From CAYOSF01 sp964406605 (lineage in GTDB: Bacteria; Chloroflexota; Dehalococcoidia; DSTF01; RBG-16-68-14), in the NCBI GenBank assembly GCA_964406605.1, contig CAYOSF010000007.1, forward strand, positions 124,001 through 188,000: a stretch of 64,000 nucleotides of DNA, written 5' to 3'. Made by a program: the position numbers and the translations under genes. Of this stretch, positions 15,894 to 23,906 are shown piece after piece. Below the pieces are notes generated by a model that saw only the letters and a program-made list of their open reading frames with translations, was not told where the DNA came from and ran no database searches. Each line of letters starts with the position of its first letter. Position 1 is the first letter of the stretch.

Positions 15894-16394
15894 CTATCCA
15901 CCGACGACGATCTTGTCGCCCGCCTGTTTGAAGGCGAACCGCTCCAGCGGGGCGGGCGGCGGGCCTCCCGTCACGCGCCCGTTTTCATCAAAGGTGCCGG
16001 CGTGGCAAGGGCAGCGGAACGTCCGGTCCTCCGAGCGCCACTTGACGATGCATCCCAGGTGGGTGCAGACGAGTGACAGCACCCGTATCTCATCCGACGA
16101 CCGCATAACGATAGCCGGGTCGTTGCCGTAGAGGATCTCCTTGGTGCCCCCGACCGGGATGTCTCCGACATCCACCTCTACCGGCTGCGGCGCTGCTTCT
16201 ACACCAGGCTCCAGCCCCTTGGTCAGGATTCTTAGCACTTCTCCCACGACGCTCAGCCCCAGCACGGCCAACCCGACCTGAATAAACCGACGGCGCGAGG
16301 CTATGCCGCCGCCCACAACGGCGTGTGGACGGCGCACGGCACCGGCTTCACCCTCTTGTAGCTCGGTGACCGGCTCCGCTCTCTCTTCTTCCAT
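15894..16394 (-). CDS. Rieske [2Fe-2S] protein
   Basis: The 166-residue protein has a cytoplasmic acidic N-tail, S-R-R-R-F and a hydrophobic segment (VGLAVLGLSVVGEVL), consistent with a Tat-inserted anchored Rieske subunit. The cluster ligands are in C-T-H-L-G-C and C-P-C-H-A-G-T-F-D, with G-G-P-P-P-A-P-L after them. This is the quinol-cytochrome c reductase type rather than a dioxygenase type. No cytochrome b or c1 gene is adjacent, so it is either an orphan bc subunit or a stand-alone electron carrier for the copper proteins around it. The start is ATG 16394. Confidence 0.9.
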   Translation of the reverse strand: MEEERAEPVTELQEGEAGAVRRPHAVVGGGIASRRRFIQVGLAVLGLSVVGEVLRILTKGLEPGVEAAPQPVEVDVGDIPVGGTKEILYGNDPAIVMRSSDEIRVLSLVCTHLGCIVKWRSEDRTFRCPCHAGTFDENGRVTGGPPPAPLERFAFKQAGDKIVVGG

Positions 16395-16470
16395 GGCTCA
16401 GTACTCAGCCTTGGTCGTTCGCGTGCGCGTCCCCAGGCCCTGTCCAGCGAAGCGCGACTCTTGGCCGGGG

Positions 16471-16755
16471 TCAGAACGGTTCCAAGTCCCTCCTGATTTG
16501 AGTGAACTCGTCGCGGCCGATCTCGCCGCGGGCGTAGCGGGTGCGTGCGACGTCCATTGGGGACTCGCCGTCGCGCACGGTCTTCCCGTGCCGCCGCGAC
16601 TGCGTGGCGCGTTGGTCTCCAGCCGTCACGCGGCTCACGCCCCACACGATCAGGCCGATGATGAGACCCCAGAACACGATCATCCAGATCCCGCCGAAGA
16701 TCCACCATCCCGTTCCGCCGTCATGCATTCCCCACATACCGTCCAGTATCCACAT
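16471..16755 (-). CDS. Small membrane protein with SHOCT domain
   Basis: The 94-residue protein has a Trp/Met/Gly-rich N-terminus, one membrane segment (IFGGIWMIVFWGLIIGLIVWGV) and a C-terminal SHOCT motif (MDVARTRYARGEIGRDEFTQIRRDL). SHOCT modules often sit at the end of small membrane proteins next to copper ATPases. The start is ATG 16755 with AAGGAG 7 nt upstream, only 2 nt after the copA stop, so it is in the copA operon. Function unknown. Confidence 0.85.
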   Translation of the reverse strand: MWILDGMWGMHDGGTGWWIFGGIWMIVFWGLIIGLIVWGVSRVTAGDQRATQSRRHGKTVRDGESPMDVARTRYARGEIGRDEFTQIRRDLEPF

Positions 16756-16757
16756 GG

Positions 16758-19280
16758 TCACACTCCTTCTCGCCGTCGGGTGCCCGGCCGGAAGCCGCGC
16801 AGCCGCAGCGAATTGGTCATTACAGAAACGGAGCTAAGCGCCATCGCCGCGGCGGCCAGCATCGGGTTGAGGAACCCGAACTCGCCGAAGAACGGCTGTA
16901 GCACCACCGGTACGCCCGTCCGCGACAGCAGCGGGTAGAGGACGCCTGCCGCGATTGGGATCAGCGCCACGTTGTAGCCGAAGGCCCAGAACAGGTTCTG
17001 GCGGATGGTCCGCATCGTCTGCTTGCTCAGCCGGATGGCGGTGGCCACGTCCCTTGGATCGCCCTTGATCAGGGTGATATCCGAGGCCTCAATTGCCACG
17101 TCGGTCCCGGTGCCGATGGCGATGCCGATGTCGGCCTGGGCCAGGGCGGGCGCGTCGTTGATACCGTCGCCGACCATGGCGACGAACTTGCCCTCGTCCT
17201 GAAGTGCGCGCACCTGGTTCGCCTTGTCCTCCGGCAGCACCTCCGCCAGCACCCGGTCCACGCCCACCTGGCTGGCGATCGTCTCTGCGGTGCGGCGGTT
17301 GTCGCCCGTGAGCATGACCACCTCGAGACCCATCTCGTGCAGCTCGGCGACTGCGGCTGCGGCGCCCGGCTTCAGCGTGTCCGCCACGGCGACGACGCCT
17401 CCCACCCGCCCGTCGAGAGCGACGAACATCGGCGTCTTTCCCTCCCGGGACAGGGTCTCAGCCCGCGGGGCCAGACCGTCCAGATCGAAGCTCTGATCCA
17501 GCATCAGCTTGAGGTTGCCCAGCGTCAGCCGGCGCCCCTCCACCTGGGCCTCGATGCCGTGACCCGGCACGGCGCTGAACTCCTCCGCGTCGGTGAGCCG
17601 CAGGTCGCGGGCGAGCGCCTCTGCCACGATGGCCTCGCCCAGCGGGTGCTCGGAGCCGCGCTCAGCGCTGGCCGCCAGCCGCAGCAGTTCCTCTTCGGTG
17701 ATCCCGTCGGCCGCGATGATGTCGGTGACCGAGGGTCTGCCCTCGGTGATGGTGCCCGTCTTGTCCAGTACGACGGTGTCGATCTTGTGAGCCGTTTCCA
17801 GCGATTCGCCGCCCTTGATGAGGACGCCGTACTCTGCTCCCTTTCCCGTGCCCACCATGATGGCGGTGGGTGTGGCGAGGCCGAGAGCGCAGGGGCAGGC
17901 GATAATGAGCACCGCCACCGCGTTCAGGAGCGCGAAGACGATGGCCGGCGCCGGGCCGAAGACCCACCAGACGACGAAGGTGCCCAGCGCGATGCCGATG
18001 ACGACGGGGACGAAGTAGGAGGCGATGATGTCGGCCAGGCGCTGGATCGGTGCTTTCGAGCCCTGAGCCTCCTGCACGAGCCGGATGATCTGGGAGAGGG
18101 CGCTATCCTTGCCCACCTTGGTGGCCTGAAAGCGGAAGCTGCCCGTCTTGTTGATGGTGGCGCCGAAGACCTCGTCCTCGGGTCCCTTCTCAACCGGCAG
18201 GCTCTCGCCCGTGAGCATCGATTCGTCCACGGCTGAACGGCCCTCCGTCACGACACCGTCGACCGGTATCTTCTCGCCCGGGCGAACGACCACGATGTCG
18301 CCCGGCGTCACATCTTCGATGGGGACGTCTTGCTCCTCGCCCTCCCGCCAGATGCGGGCCGTCTTTGGGCGCAGGCCCATGAGGCGCTTGATCGCGGCCG
18401 AAGTCCGGCCCTTGGCGCGCGCCTCCAGCCAGCGTCCGAACAAGATGAGCGCGATGATGACGGCGGCGGTATCGTAATAGACGTCGGCGCTCACGCCCGG
18501 CGCGGTCTCGATGAGCCCCGGCCAGAACGTGGCAACGATGCTGTAGAAGTAGGCGGCGCCGGTACCGACGGCGATGAGCGTGTTCATGTCCGTCGAGCGG
18601 TGCTTGGCTACCTGCCACGCGCCCCGGTAGAACTGCCAACCGGCCCAGAACTCCACCGGCGTCGCCAGCAGCAGCGAGATGATGTTGATCGCGCCGGGGC
18701 GCACGTCGGAGAGGAACGGCAGGCGGGAGCTCTGCGCCAGCACGACCAGCACGGCGCCGACCGCCGCCGCGAACAGCACCCGCAGGCGCAGGCCGCGCTC
18801 TTCGCGGGCACGCTCCTGTGCCTCTTCGTCTTCCAGGTCCGCGTCCGCCTCCACCTCGCTCGCCAACTCGTATCCGACGGCCGCTACTCTGCGGCGCAGA
18901 TCGTCAACCTCGGCGCCCGGAGCGAGCGTTACGGTGGCGCGCTCCGTGGCCAGGTTGACCTGTGCTCGCTGGACGCCATCAGCCGCGAGCAGCGCGTCTT
19001 CCACCTTCTTGACGCAGGAGGCGCAGGTCATACCCCGCACGGCGTAGGTCTTGGTGACAGGCTTGGGTTCGTAGCCCGCGGCCTCCACTGCCCGGTAGAG
19101 ATCGTCGAGTGTGCAGACGCCCGGCTCGTATTCGACGGTGGCTTCCTCAGTCGCCAGGTTGACAGCGGCCCCGTCCACGCCCGCAACCTTCTCAAGGGAG
19201 CCCTCGACCCTAGTCACGCAGGAGGCGCAGTGCATGCCTCCGACTGGGATGGTAATGCGTTCCTTGGTCTCAGTTGTCAT
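16758..19280 (-). CDS. copA: Copper-exporting P1B-type ATPase
   Basis: The 840-residue ATPase pumps Cu(I) out of the cytoplasm. Two N-terminal heavy-metal-associated domains carry G-M-H-C-A-S-C (Cys 18, 21) and G-M-T-C-A-S-C (Cys 87, 90). Then come the TM domain, the actuator T-G-E-S loop (DESMLTGES), C-P-C-A-L-G in TM6, phosphorylation motif D-K-T-G-T-I-T, S-E-H-P-L-G-E-A (ATP-binding HP locus) and G-D-G-I-N-D-A-P-A. The helix motifs Y-N-V-A-L-I-P and M-A-L-S-S-V-S-V at the C-terminus are those of Cu+ pumps (P1B-1). It is third in the csoR operon and so should be induced when CsoR binds Cu(I). Confidence 0.97.
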   Translation of the reverse strand: MTTETKERITIPVGGMHCASCVTRVEGSLEKVAGVDGAAVNLATEEATVEYEPGVCTLDDLYRAVEAAGYEPKPVTKTYAVRGMTCASCVKKVEDALLAADGVQRAQVNLATERATVTLAPGAEVDDLRRRVAAVGYELASEVEADADLEDEEAQERAREERGLRLRVLFAAAVGAVLVVLAQSSRLPFLSDVRPGAINIISLLLATPVEFWAGWQFYRGAWQVAKHRSTDMNTLIAVGTGAAYFYSIVATFWPGLIETAPGVSADVYYDTAAVIIALILFGRWLEARAKGRTSAAIKRLMGLRPKTARIWREGEEQDVPIEDVTPGDIVVVRPGEKIPVDGVVTEGRSAVDESMLTGESLPVEKGPEDEVFGATINKTGSFRFQATKVGKDSALSQIIRLVQEAQGSKAPIQRLADIIASYFVPVVIGIALGTFVVWWVFGPAPAIVFALLNAVAVLIIACPCALGLATPTAIMVGTGKGAEYGVLIKGGESLETAHKIDTVVLDKTGTITEGRPSVTDIIAADGITEEELLRLAASAERGSEHPLGEAIVAEALARDLRLTDAEEFSAVPGHGIEAQVEGRRLTLGNLKLMLDQSFDLDGLAPRAETLSREGKTPMFVALDGRVGGVVAVADTLKPGAAAAVAELHEMGLEVVMLTGDNRRTAETIASQVGVDRVLAEVLPEDKANQVRALQDEGKFVAMVGDGINDAPALAQADIGIAIGTGTDVAIEASDITLIKGDPRDVATAIRLSKQTMRTIRQNLFWAFGYNVALIPIAAGVLYPLLSRTGVPVVLQPFFGEFGFLNPMLAAAAMALSSVSVMTNSLRLRGFRPGTRRREGV

Positions 19281-19284
19281 TTCG

Positions 19285-20016
19285 CTACCTCGCCTCTGCC
19301 TCTGCCCGGCAACGCTCGACGCAGACGATTCGTTGCCAGCCAGGGAACCCTTTCAGTCGGACCCGTCGGGCAGGGGTGAAACTCCATCCCTGCGGTAGAT
19401 CGAGGAGAGACCGGAGGCCGTCAGTCAACAGGATCTGTCCACCGCGGGCACGCTCGGTAAGCCGGGCCGCCATCGCTACCGTCTTCCCGAAGTAGTCGCC
19501 GCTGTCGGCGATGACCTGGCCGGTGTGCAGGCCGATGCGCACGGGGACCATCGCGCCTTGCAGAGAATCGGACTGGATCTCGATGGCAGAGAGCAGCCCA
19601 GCCCTTGCTGCCGGGAAGGCGGCCATCATGCCATCACCGAGCCTTTTCACGGCATTGCCGCCGTGGCGCTCGACAGCCTGTTCCTGTCGCTCGAGCTCTG
19701 CCCGCACAGCTTCGTGGGCCGCTTGCTGCCCCATCTCATCCATCAGCGCCGTGGAAGCCTCGACATCGGAGAACAGTATCGTGATCATCCCGTATTGCCT
19801 GCGGCCGGTAGCTAGGGGCTTCCCGTGCCGGTCGACCAGTTTCCTTGGCTCGTCCTGGAGCTCATGCGCATGGCCCATCTGAAGGAAGGCCCACTTGCAC
19901 TCGAGCGCGCAGAAGTAATAGGTACGGCCTCCGAGCGTGGCGCTCGCCGGAGCCTGGAGCACGTCCACGGACATGCCGCAAACTGGATCTCTGGCCACGA
20001 CCTTCCCTGTTCCCAT
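19285..20016 (-). CDS. YHS metal-binding domain fused to class III cyclase domain
   Basis: The 243-residue protein starts with a YHS domain (R-D-P-V-C-G-M, then Y-Y-F-C-A-L-E-C-K about 25 residues later), a Cys-containing metal module common in copper proteins. From about residue 75 a class III cyclase domain follows: I-L-F-S-D-V-E-A-S-T (metal Asp), V-K-R-L-G-D-G-M (Lys and second Asp), G-L-H-T-G, and K-T-V-A-M-A-A-R-L where active enzymes have V-N-x-A-S-R. The Arg is kept but the catalytic Asn is Ala, so activity may be low or lost, or the domain may be a nucleotide sensor. It starts at the TGATG overlap with csoR and sits between csoR and copA. The fusion suggests copper-to-nucleotide signalling, which is inference. 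Confidence 0.85.
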   Translation of the reverse strand: MGTGKVVARDPVCGMSVDVLQAPASATLGGRTYYFCALECKWAFLQMGHAHELQDEPRKLVDRHGKPLATGRRQYGMITILFSDVEASTALMDEMGQQAAHEAVRAELERQEQAVERHGGNAVKRLGDGMMAAFPAARAGLLSAIEIQSDSLQGAMVPVRIGLHTGQVIADSGDYFGKTVAMAARLTERARGGQILLTDGLRSLLDLPQGWSFTPARRVRLKGFPGWQRIVCVERCRAEAEAR

Positions 20017-20282
20017 CACTTGTTCGCCAGTTCGTACAGCTCCAGCAGCTCCCCGATCACCTGCTCCTGCCGGCCGTCGCGGATGCCTTCGACGACGCAG
20101 TGGTGCAGGTGGCCGTCGAGGAGCAGCGCCTCCATCTTCTCGATGGCGCGGCGGACCGCATACGTCTGCTTGAGGACGTCGACACAGTACTTGTCCTCCT
20201 CGATCATGCGGCGGATGCCCTCCAGGTGACCCTCGATGTAGTTCAGGCGCTTCAATGCCTCTTCCTGGGTCTCAGACTGCAT
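20016..20282 (-). CDS. csoR: Copper-sensing repressor CsoR
   Basis: The 88-residue DUF156/CsoR-family repressor is all helical, with L-N-Y-I-E-G-H-L-E-G-I-R-R-M near the start. The Cu(I) site Cys-His-Cys is visible as K-Y-C-V-D-V-L and G-H-L-H-H-C-V. On binding Cu(I) the tetramer leaves DNA. The start is ATG 20282 with AAGGAG 7 nt upstream. Just upstream are two C6/G6-type palindromic boxes and a near-consensus promoter, so the gene probably represses itself, the YHS-cyclase and copA. Confidence 0.93.
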   Translation of the reverse strand: MQSETQEEALKRLNYIEGHLEGIRRMIEEDKYCVDVLKQTYAVRRAIEKMEALLLDGHLHHCVVEGIRDGRQEQVIGELLELYELANK

Positions 20283-20300
20283 ATCTGATCTCCTTACCCA

Positions 20301-20319
20301 TACCCCCCGGGAGGGGGGT
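20301..20319. promoter_or_regulatory. CsoR-type operator, copy 1
   Basis: A TACCCCCC arm and a GGGGGGT arm around a short CGGGA centre make a G-tract palindrome like known CsoR operators. It lies just upstream of the csoR Shine-Dalgarno. Together with a flanking CATCGATATTATCGG-like block it is a diverged tandem duplicate of copy 2, about 60 bp away. Confidence 0.75.
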
Positions 20320-20361
20320 TTGCATCGATATTATCGGACGCACCTCTGATTCCTTTACCCA

Positions 20362-20379
20362 TACCCCCTGGGAGGGGGT
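20362..20379. promoter_or_regulatory. CsoR-type operator, copy 2
   Basis: TACCCCC and GGGGGT arms flank TGGGA, the same layout as copy 1 with five-base tracts. It is located immediately downstream of the -10 box at 20388-20393, where a bound repressor would block initiation. Confidence 0.78.
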
Positions 20380-20387
20380 CTGTATTC

Positions 20388-20416
20388 ATATTATCGGCCG
20401 CATTTCGAAATGTCAA
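20388..20416 (-). promoter_or_regulatory. Near-consensus sigma-70 promoter of the csoR-copA operon
   Basis: On the minus strand, TTGACA (20411-20416) and TAATAT (20388-20393) have exactly 17 nt between them. The operator copy 2 starts 8 nt further downstream. Confidence 0.85.
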
Positions 20417-20745
20417 GCATGGAAATCTACCTGAAGCGGGCAGCAAGTTCGGGCAAATGGCCGGCGGGATGACAGTCGAGAATGCTTTGCTGACCCGCGA
20501 AGCACGCCACAGACTGATCCTACCGGTGACGATTCTGCGGAGACCGGCATAGCCGCGGATGGCCATCGCGGTACAAGGCTATTCTTGGTGCCGCGCTGGA
20601 AGACCAAAGACGATTCCGGCTGACGGTCTCAGGACCGAAGCCGATATGGGAAGCCTGTGCTGTCCCGACATGTCTCGTGGCAGTCCACCGGGTCTGTCTT
20701 TTGCGGAGCAGGTGGTGCTGATTGCCGCCATCCGGGGACCTGGTG
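20417..20745. other. Intergenic region, no gene seen
   Basis: The 329 bases between the csoR promoter and the end of lemA have no reading frame with a convincing start or family resemblance. It may hold the lemA transcript end; I see no T-run hairpin. Confidence 0.5.
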
Positions 20746-21321
20746 CTACGCGGAAGGCGTGAAGCTTACTCCCACGTCCTCCCGGGCCGCCTCCTCCGCC
20801 TCGAAGAACTCGAACCGTTCGAAACCGAACATGCTTGCCATGACAACGTTCGGAAACACCTGGACGCTGCTATTGAAGGCGGTGACGTTGCGGTTGTAGA
20901 GTTGTCGCGCGCCGGCTATCTTGTCCTCGATGCCAGAGAGTTCCTTCTGGAGGGCTAGGAAGTTCTCATTGGCTCGTAGTTGCGGGTAGTTCTCAGCCAC
21001 GGCGAAGAGCGAACGCAGGGCGCCGGTAAGTGCGTTGTCGGCCTGGGCGGCCTGGGCTGCGCCGCCCGCCTGCTCCAGCATGGCGCGGGCTCGCGTCACG
21101 TTCTCGAGCACTTCTCTTTCGTGGGCAGCGTAACCTCTCACTGTCTCCACCAAGTTTGGGACGAGGCTCGCTCTCCTCTTGAGCTGGACGTCGATCCCGG
21201 ACCACGCCTCTCTGGTGAGGACACGGGAACGGACGAGGCCGTTGTACATGCTGAGCATCATGAAACCCACGAGCACAACGACGCCCACAAGTACGGCCAC
21301 GGCGATGATCACGACGAGCAT
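20746..21321 (-). CDS. lemA: LemA family protein
   Basis: The 191-residue protein has one N-terminal membrane segment (LVVIIAVAVLVGVVVLVGFMML) with a short outside tip, then a long cytoplasmic helical bundle: YNGLVRSRVLTREAWSGIDVQLKRRASLVPNLVETVRGYAAHE, ENYPQLRANENFLALQKELSGIEDKIAGARQLYNRNV and FPNVVMASMFGFER, all typical of LemA. Function is uncertain in bacteria. The start is ATG 21321 with GGAGAGGAG upstream. A CsoR-type operator and promoter lie about 300 nt upstream in the same direction, so it may belong to the copper regulon, which is unusual for LemA. Confidence 0.93.
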   Translation of the reverse strand: MLVVIIAVAVLVGVVVLVGFMMLSMYNGLVRSRVLTREAWSGIDVQLKRRASLVPNLVETVRGYAAHEREVLENVTRARAMLEQAGGAAQAAQADNALTGALRSLFAVAENYPQLRANENFLALQKELSGIEDKIAGARQLYNRNVTAFNSSVQVFPNVVMASMFGFERFEFFEAEEAAREDVGVSFTPSA

Positions 21322-21606
21322 AGATGGTCTCCTCTCCGTCGGAACCGACCCTCGCTGTTCTCCCAGCGCTCCCATCGACCGCTACCGCACCACGGTCTTC
21401 TCGAGTCTTGGCACTTCTCCTTTGCAGTCATTGCGTGGGGACGCTGGGCTCGGCACTCTTCGCTGGCAAGCGCCCCCGAACTCACACCTTCGTCTCGCTC
21501 TGTTCGTAATGGTCGTGCCGTCGCTCGCCGCGTTTTGCTGATGCGGCGAGCAGAAACCTGCCATACTGCCGAGGCCGACCAGCGCGGCGGCTTGGCTCAC
21601 CGGCTA
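21322..21606 (-). other. Long leader or degenerate small gene between a CsoR-type promoter and lemA
   Basis: The 285 bases would be the 5' part of the transcript from the promoter at 21637-21665. A GTG at 21600 opens a 72-codon frame (start M-S-Q-A-A-A-L-V-G-L-G-S-M-A-G-F-C) ending at 21382, but composition and lack of a Shine-Dalgarno make it doubtful. It may be what is left of a copper gene. Confidence 0.35.
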
Positions 21607-21610
21607 CCCT

Positions 21611-21628
21611 TACCCCCTGGGAGGGGGT
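21611..21628. promoter_or_regulatory. CsoR-type operator, copy 3
   Basis: TACCCCCTGGGAGGGGGT, identical in sequence to copy 2 over its 18 bases. It sits downstream of a TTGACA promoter, as copy 2 does. Confidence 0.75.
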
Positions 21629-21636
21629 CTGCATTC

Positions 21637-21665
21637 AGGATACGAAACGCTTTCCGCGATGTCAA
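21637..21665 (-). promoter_or_regulatory. Sigma-70 promoter upstream of lemA, CsoR-type control
   Basis: On the minus strand, TTGACA (21660-21665), a 17-nt spacer and TATCCT (21637-21642), followed 8 nt later by operator copy 3. The geometry is identical to that of the csoR promoter. Confidence 0.75.
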
Positions 21666-21847
21666 GGCGCAACACGTGCGCAGAATGGGCGTCTGGCACC
21701 CTGGAGAGCCCAGATGGACTTCTGCTCGGCATCGGCCTGATCTCGCACCCTGGCGTCGCGTGCCCTGGGTTCTGCCGATACCGCACTCCCTCCTAGCGCC
21801 GAAGATTGAGTGAACGTTTGGCTCTTTGATACGTTGGAAGTAGCGAG

Positions 21848-22732
21848 ATGTGGTTCCGTCGCAATGGGGCCAAGGAAGAACCGACGCTGGTGCTGAGTGG
21901 CGGCGGCGCTATGGGCGCTCTCCAAGTGGGAGTGCTTCGGGTCTTGATCCGCAACGGGTTCCGGCCGACCCGCATCGTGGGGACGAGCGTGGGGGCCTTG
22001 AACGGTGCCTTTCTCGCCTTCTACCCGGACGAGGTCGGTGTCGAGCGCCTGGTGGAGATCTGGCGTGGTCTTGAGAACGAACGGTTCATTCACTTCAACC
22101 CGGTTCGCGTCGCCTACCGCTTCGCTTCTCGCCAGATGAGTCTCTTCCGCAACGACTTCCTGCGGGAGCTCGTCGCCGCACACGCCGTTGTGGACGACTT
22201 CGCAGCCGCCCGGATTCCCCTCTACGTCACCGCCACCAACCTGACCACCGGAAGGAAGCATGTCTTCAGCGAGGGCCCCGTGTCACAGGCGGTCCTGGCC
22301 TCCACGGCTATCCCGGGCGTCTTCCGGCCGGTCGAGCAGAACGGCGACGCGTTCGTCGACGGGGGTGTCGTGGCGAACCTGGACTTGGAGACGGCGGTGG
22401 ACTTGGGAGCCAAGGAGATCCTGGCGATAGACCTCTCGCACTGCTTCGAGCAGCCGGAGCCCTCCAACGTGATCGGCGTCATCACGCGCACCGTCGACAT
22501 CGTGATGCGGGAGCGGGTGGAGCACGACATGGCCTGCCTAGCCGGAAGGGCCTCCATCACGCTGATCCAGCCTCAGATCGAGGATAGCCCCGGCGTGGGC
22601 GACCTCCGCCACGTTAGCCGGCTCATCGAACGTGGTCAGGCGTTCGGGGAACAGATCCTCGACCGGTGCTTCGATAGCAGAGGAAGGCTCAGGCCCGGCG
22701 TCATCTCAGGCGAAGCCACGGTGCCCGCCTAG
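21848..22732 (+). CDS. Patatin-like phospholipase
   Basis: A 294-residue serine lipid hydrolase of the RssA/patatin type. The oxyanion-hole motif G-G-G-A-M-G (about residues 19-24), the nucleophile elbow G-T-S-V-G-A (Ser about 47) and the catalytic Asp in V-D-G-G-V-V are all present, giving an intact Ser-Asp dyad. There is no signal peptide, so it is probably cytoplasmic. ATG 21848 has GGAAG-type spacing upstream. The substrate is unknown. Confidence 0.92.
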   Translation: MWFRRNGAKEEPTLVLSGGGAMGALQVGVLRVLIRNGFRPTRIVGTSVGALNGAFLAFYPDEVGVERLVEIWRGLENERFIHFNPVRVAYRFASRQMSLFRNDFLRELVAAHAVVDDFAAARIPLYVTATNLTTGRKHVFSEGPVSQAVLASTAIPGVFRPVEQNGDAFVDGGVVANLDLETAVDLGAKEILAIDLSHCFEQPEPSNVIGVITRTVDIVMRERVEHDMACLAGRASITLIQPQIEDSPGVGDLRHVSRLIERGQAFGEQILDRCFDSRGRLRPGVISGEATVPA

Positions 22733-22747
22733 CTGGTTGCGCCGGTG

Positions 22748-23644
22748 CTACACCGGCACCGGCAGGTCGATCCGGTGGCGGCGAACCTCCGTTACAATCC
22801 TCTGGCCCGTGACCTCATCGGCCTCGCACAGTGGAGGACGCAGGTCGCCCACCGGGAACCCCACCTCTTTCAACGCGTGCTTCACCGGGATCGGGTTGGC
22901 GACGACGAAAATCGCGTCGACGAGCGGCAGCAGCCTGCGGTGGATGCGCGCCGCCTCGTCCGTCCGGCCGCCCACGGCGTGCTCGATCATGGCCCGTAGC
23001 TGCCTGCCGACCAGGTGGGAGATGACGCTGATCACGCCGTAGCCGCCGACCGAGAGGATCAGCAGGGTGTCCTCGTCGGCGCCGCTCCACACCCGGAACC
23101 CCTCGGACGCGCCTTCGATGATGGCCGCTATCTGGCCCAGGTCGCCGCTCGCCTCCTTGGTGCCGACGATATTCTCGATCGCCGAAAGCCGGATCGTGGT
23201 GTCCGCTGTCAGGTTGATGCCCGTGCGGCTGGGCACGTTGTAGAGGATGCACGGCAGCTTCGTCGCCGAGGCGATCGCCTCGAAGTGGCGGAGCAGTCCG
23301 TCCTGGGGAGGCTTGTTGTAGTACGGCGTCACGGCCAGGATGCCGTCGACGCCCGTGCCTTCCGCCTCCCGAGTCAGCTCGACGCTCGCGGCCGTGTTGT
23401 TGGTGCCCGTATTGGCGATCACAGCGCCGCGATCGCCCACGACACCCTTCACCTCGGCGAAGAGCCGCAGCTTCTCCTCGTGGCTTAGCGTGGGCGACTC
23501 GCCGGTGGTGCCCGCCACCACCAGGCCCTCACTGCCGGAATCGAGCAGGGCGAGGGCAAGCCGCTTCGCGGCGTCGTAGTCCAGCGCCCCGTCCGGGGCG
23601 AAGGGGGTGACCATGGCGGTAATGAGACGGCCGATCTCAGGCAT
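22748..23644 (-). CDS. dapA: 4-hydroxy-tetrahydrodipicolinate synthase
   Basis: A 298-residue class I aldolase condensing pyruvate and aspartate semialdehyde in lysine and diaminopimelate synthesis. The Schiff-base Lys 163 is in V-G-T-K-E-A-S-G, Tyr 135 in L-Y-N-V-P-S-R-T-G-I, and the G-T-T-G-E-S motif is at 45-50. The start is ATG 23644 with TGGAG upstream. asd, which makes its substrate, lies about 770 bp upstream on the same strand, separated by one opposite-strand gene. A short hairpin (GCCGGTG/CACCGGC, 22741-22757) overlaps its end. Confidence 0.96.
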   Translation of the reverse strand: MPEIGRLITAMVTPFAPDGALDYDAAKRLALALLDSGSEGLVVAGTTGESPTLSHEEKLRLFAEVKGVVGDRGAVIANTGTNNTAASVELTREAEGTGVDGILAVTPYYNKPPQDGLLRHFEAIASATKLPCILYNVPSRTGINLTADTTIRLSAIENIVGTKEASGDLGQIAAIIEGASEGFRVWSGADEDTLLILSVGGYGVISVISHLVGRQLRAMIEHAVGGRTDEAARIHRRLLPLVDAIFVVANPIPVKHALKEVGFPVGDLRPPLCEADEVTGQRIVTEVRRHRIDLPVPV

Positions 23645-23701
23645 GATGTAGCTCCAGCACGGTGCGCGGATGCGGTGATACGGTAGCGCAACGGAGAGCG
23701 C

Positions 23702-23731
23702 TTGACAAGGCTGGTCTTGCGCGACTATGAT
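23702..23731 (+). promoter_or_regulatory. Near-consensus promoter divergent from dapA
   Basis: TTGACA (23702-23707), an 18-nt spacer and TATGAT (23726-23731). It points to the small membrane protein at 23907. A GAGGAGG Shine-Dalgarno at 23752-23758 precedes a GTG (23762) that opens only 28 codons, a possible leader peptide. Confidence 0.65.
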
Positions 23732-23906
23732 GTGGCAGTTTGAGCGGCACCTCGAGGAGGTGTGAGTGATTGGGCGCTGACTCGTCAATCGTGTCGTCGC
23801 GCGGCTGCCACTAATGGGCGGGTCGCCCGATCTGGCGACGCCTATTGATGGCCAGCGGTCTAGTCTCGCATTCGAGTTTGCCCATATCACCCGTAGAGTA
23901 TGATCC

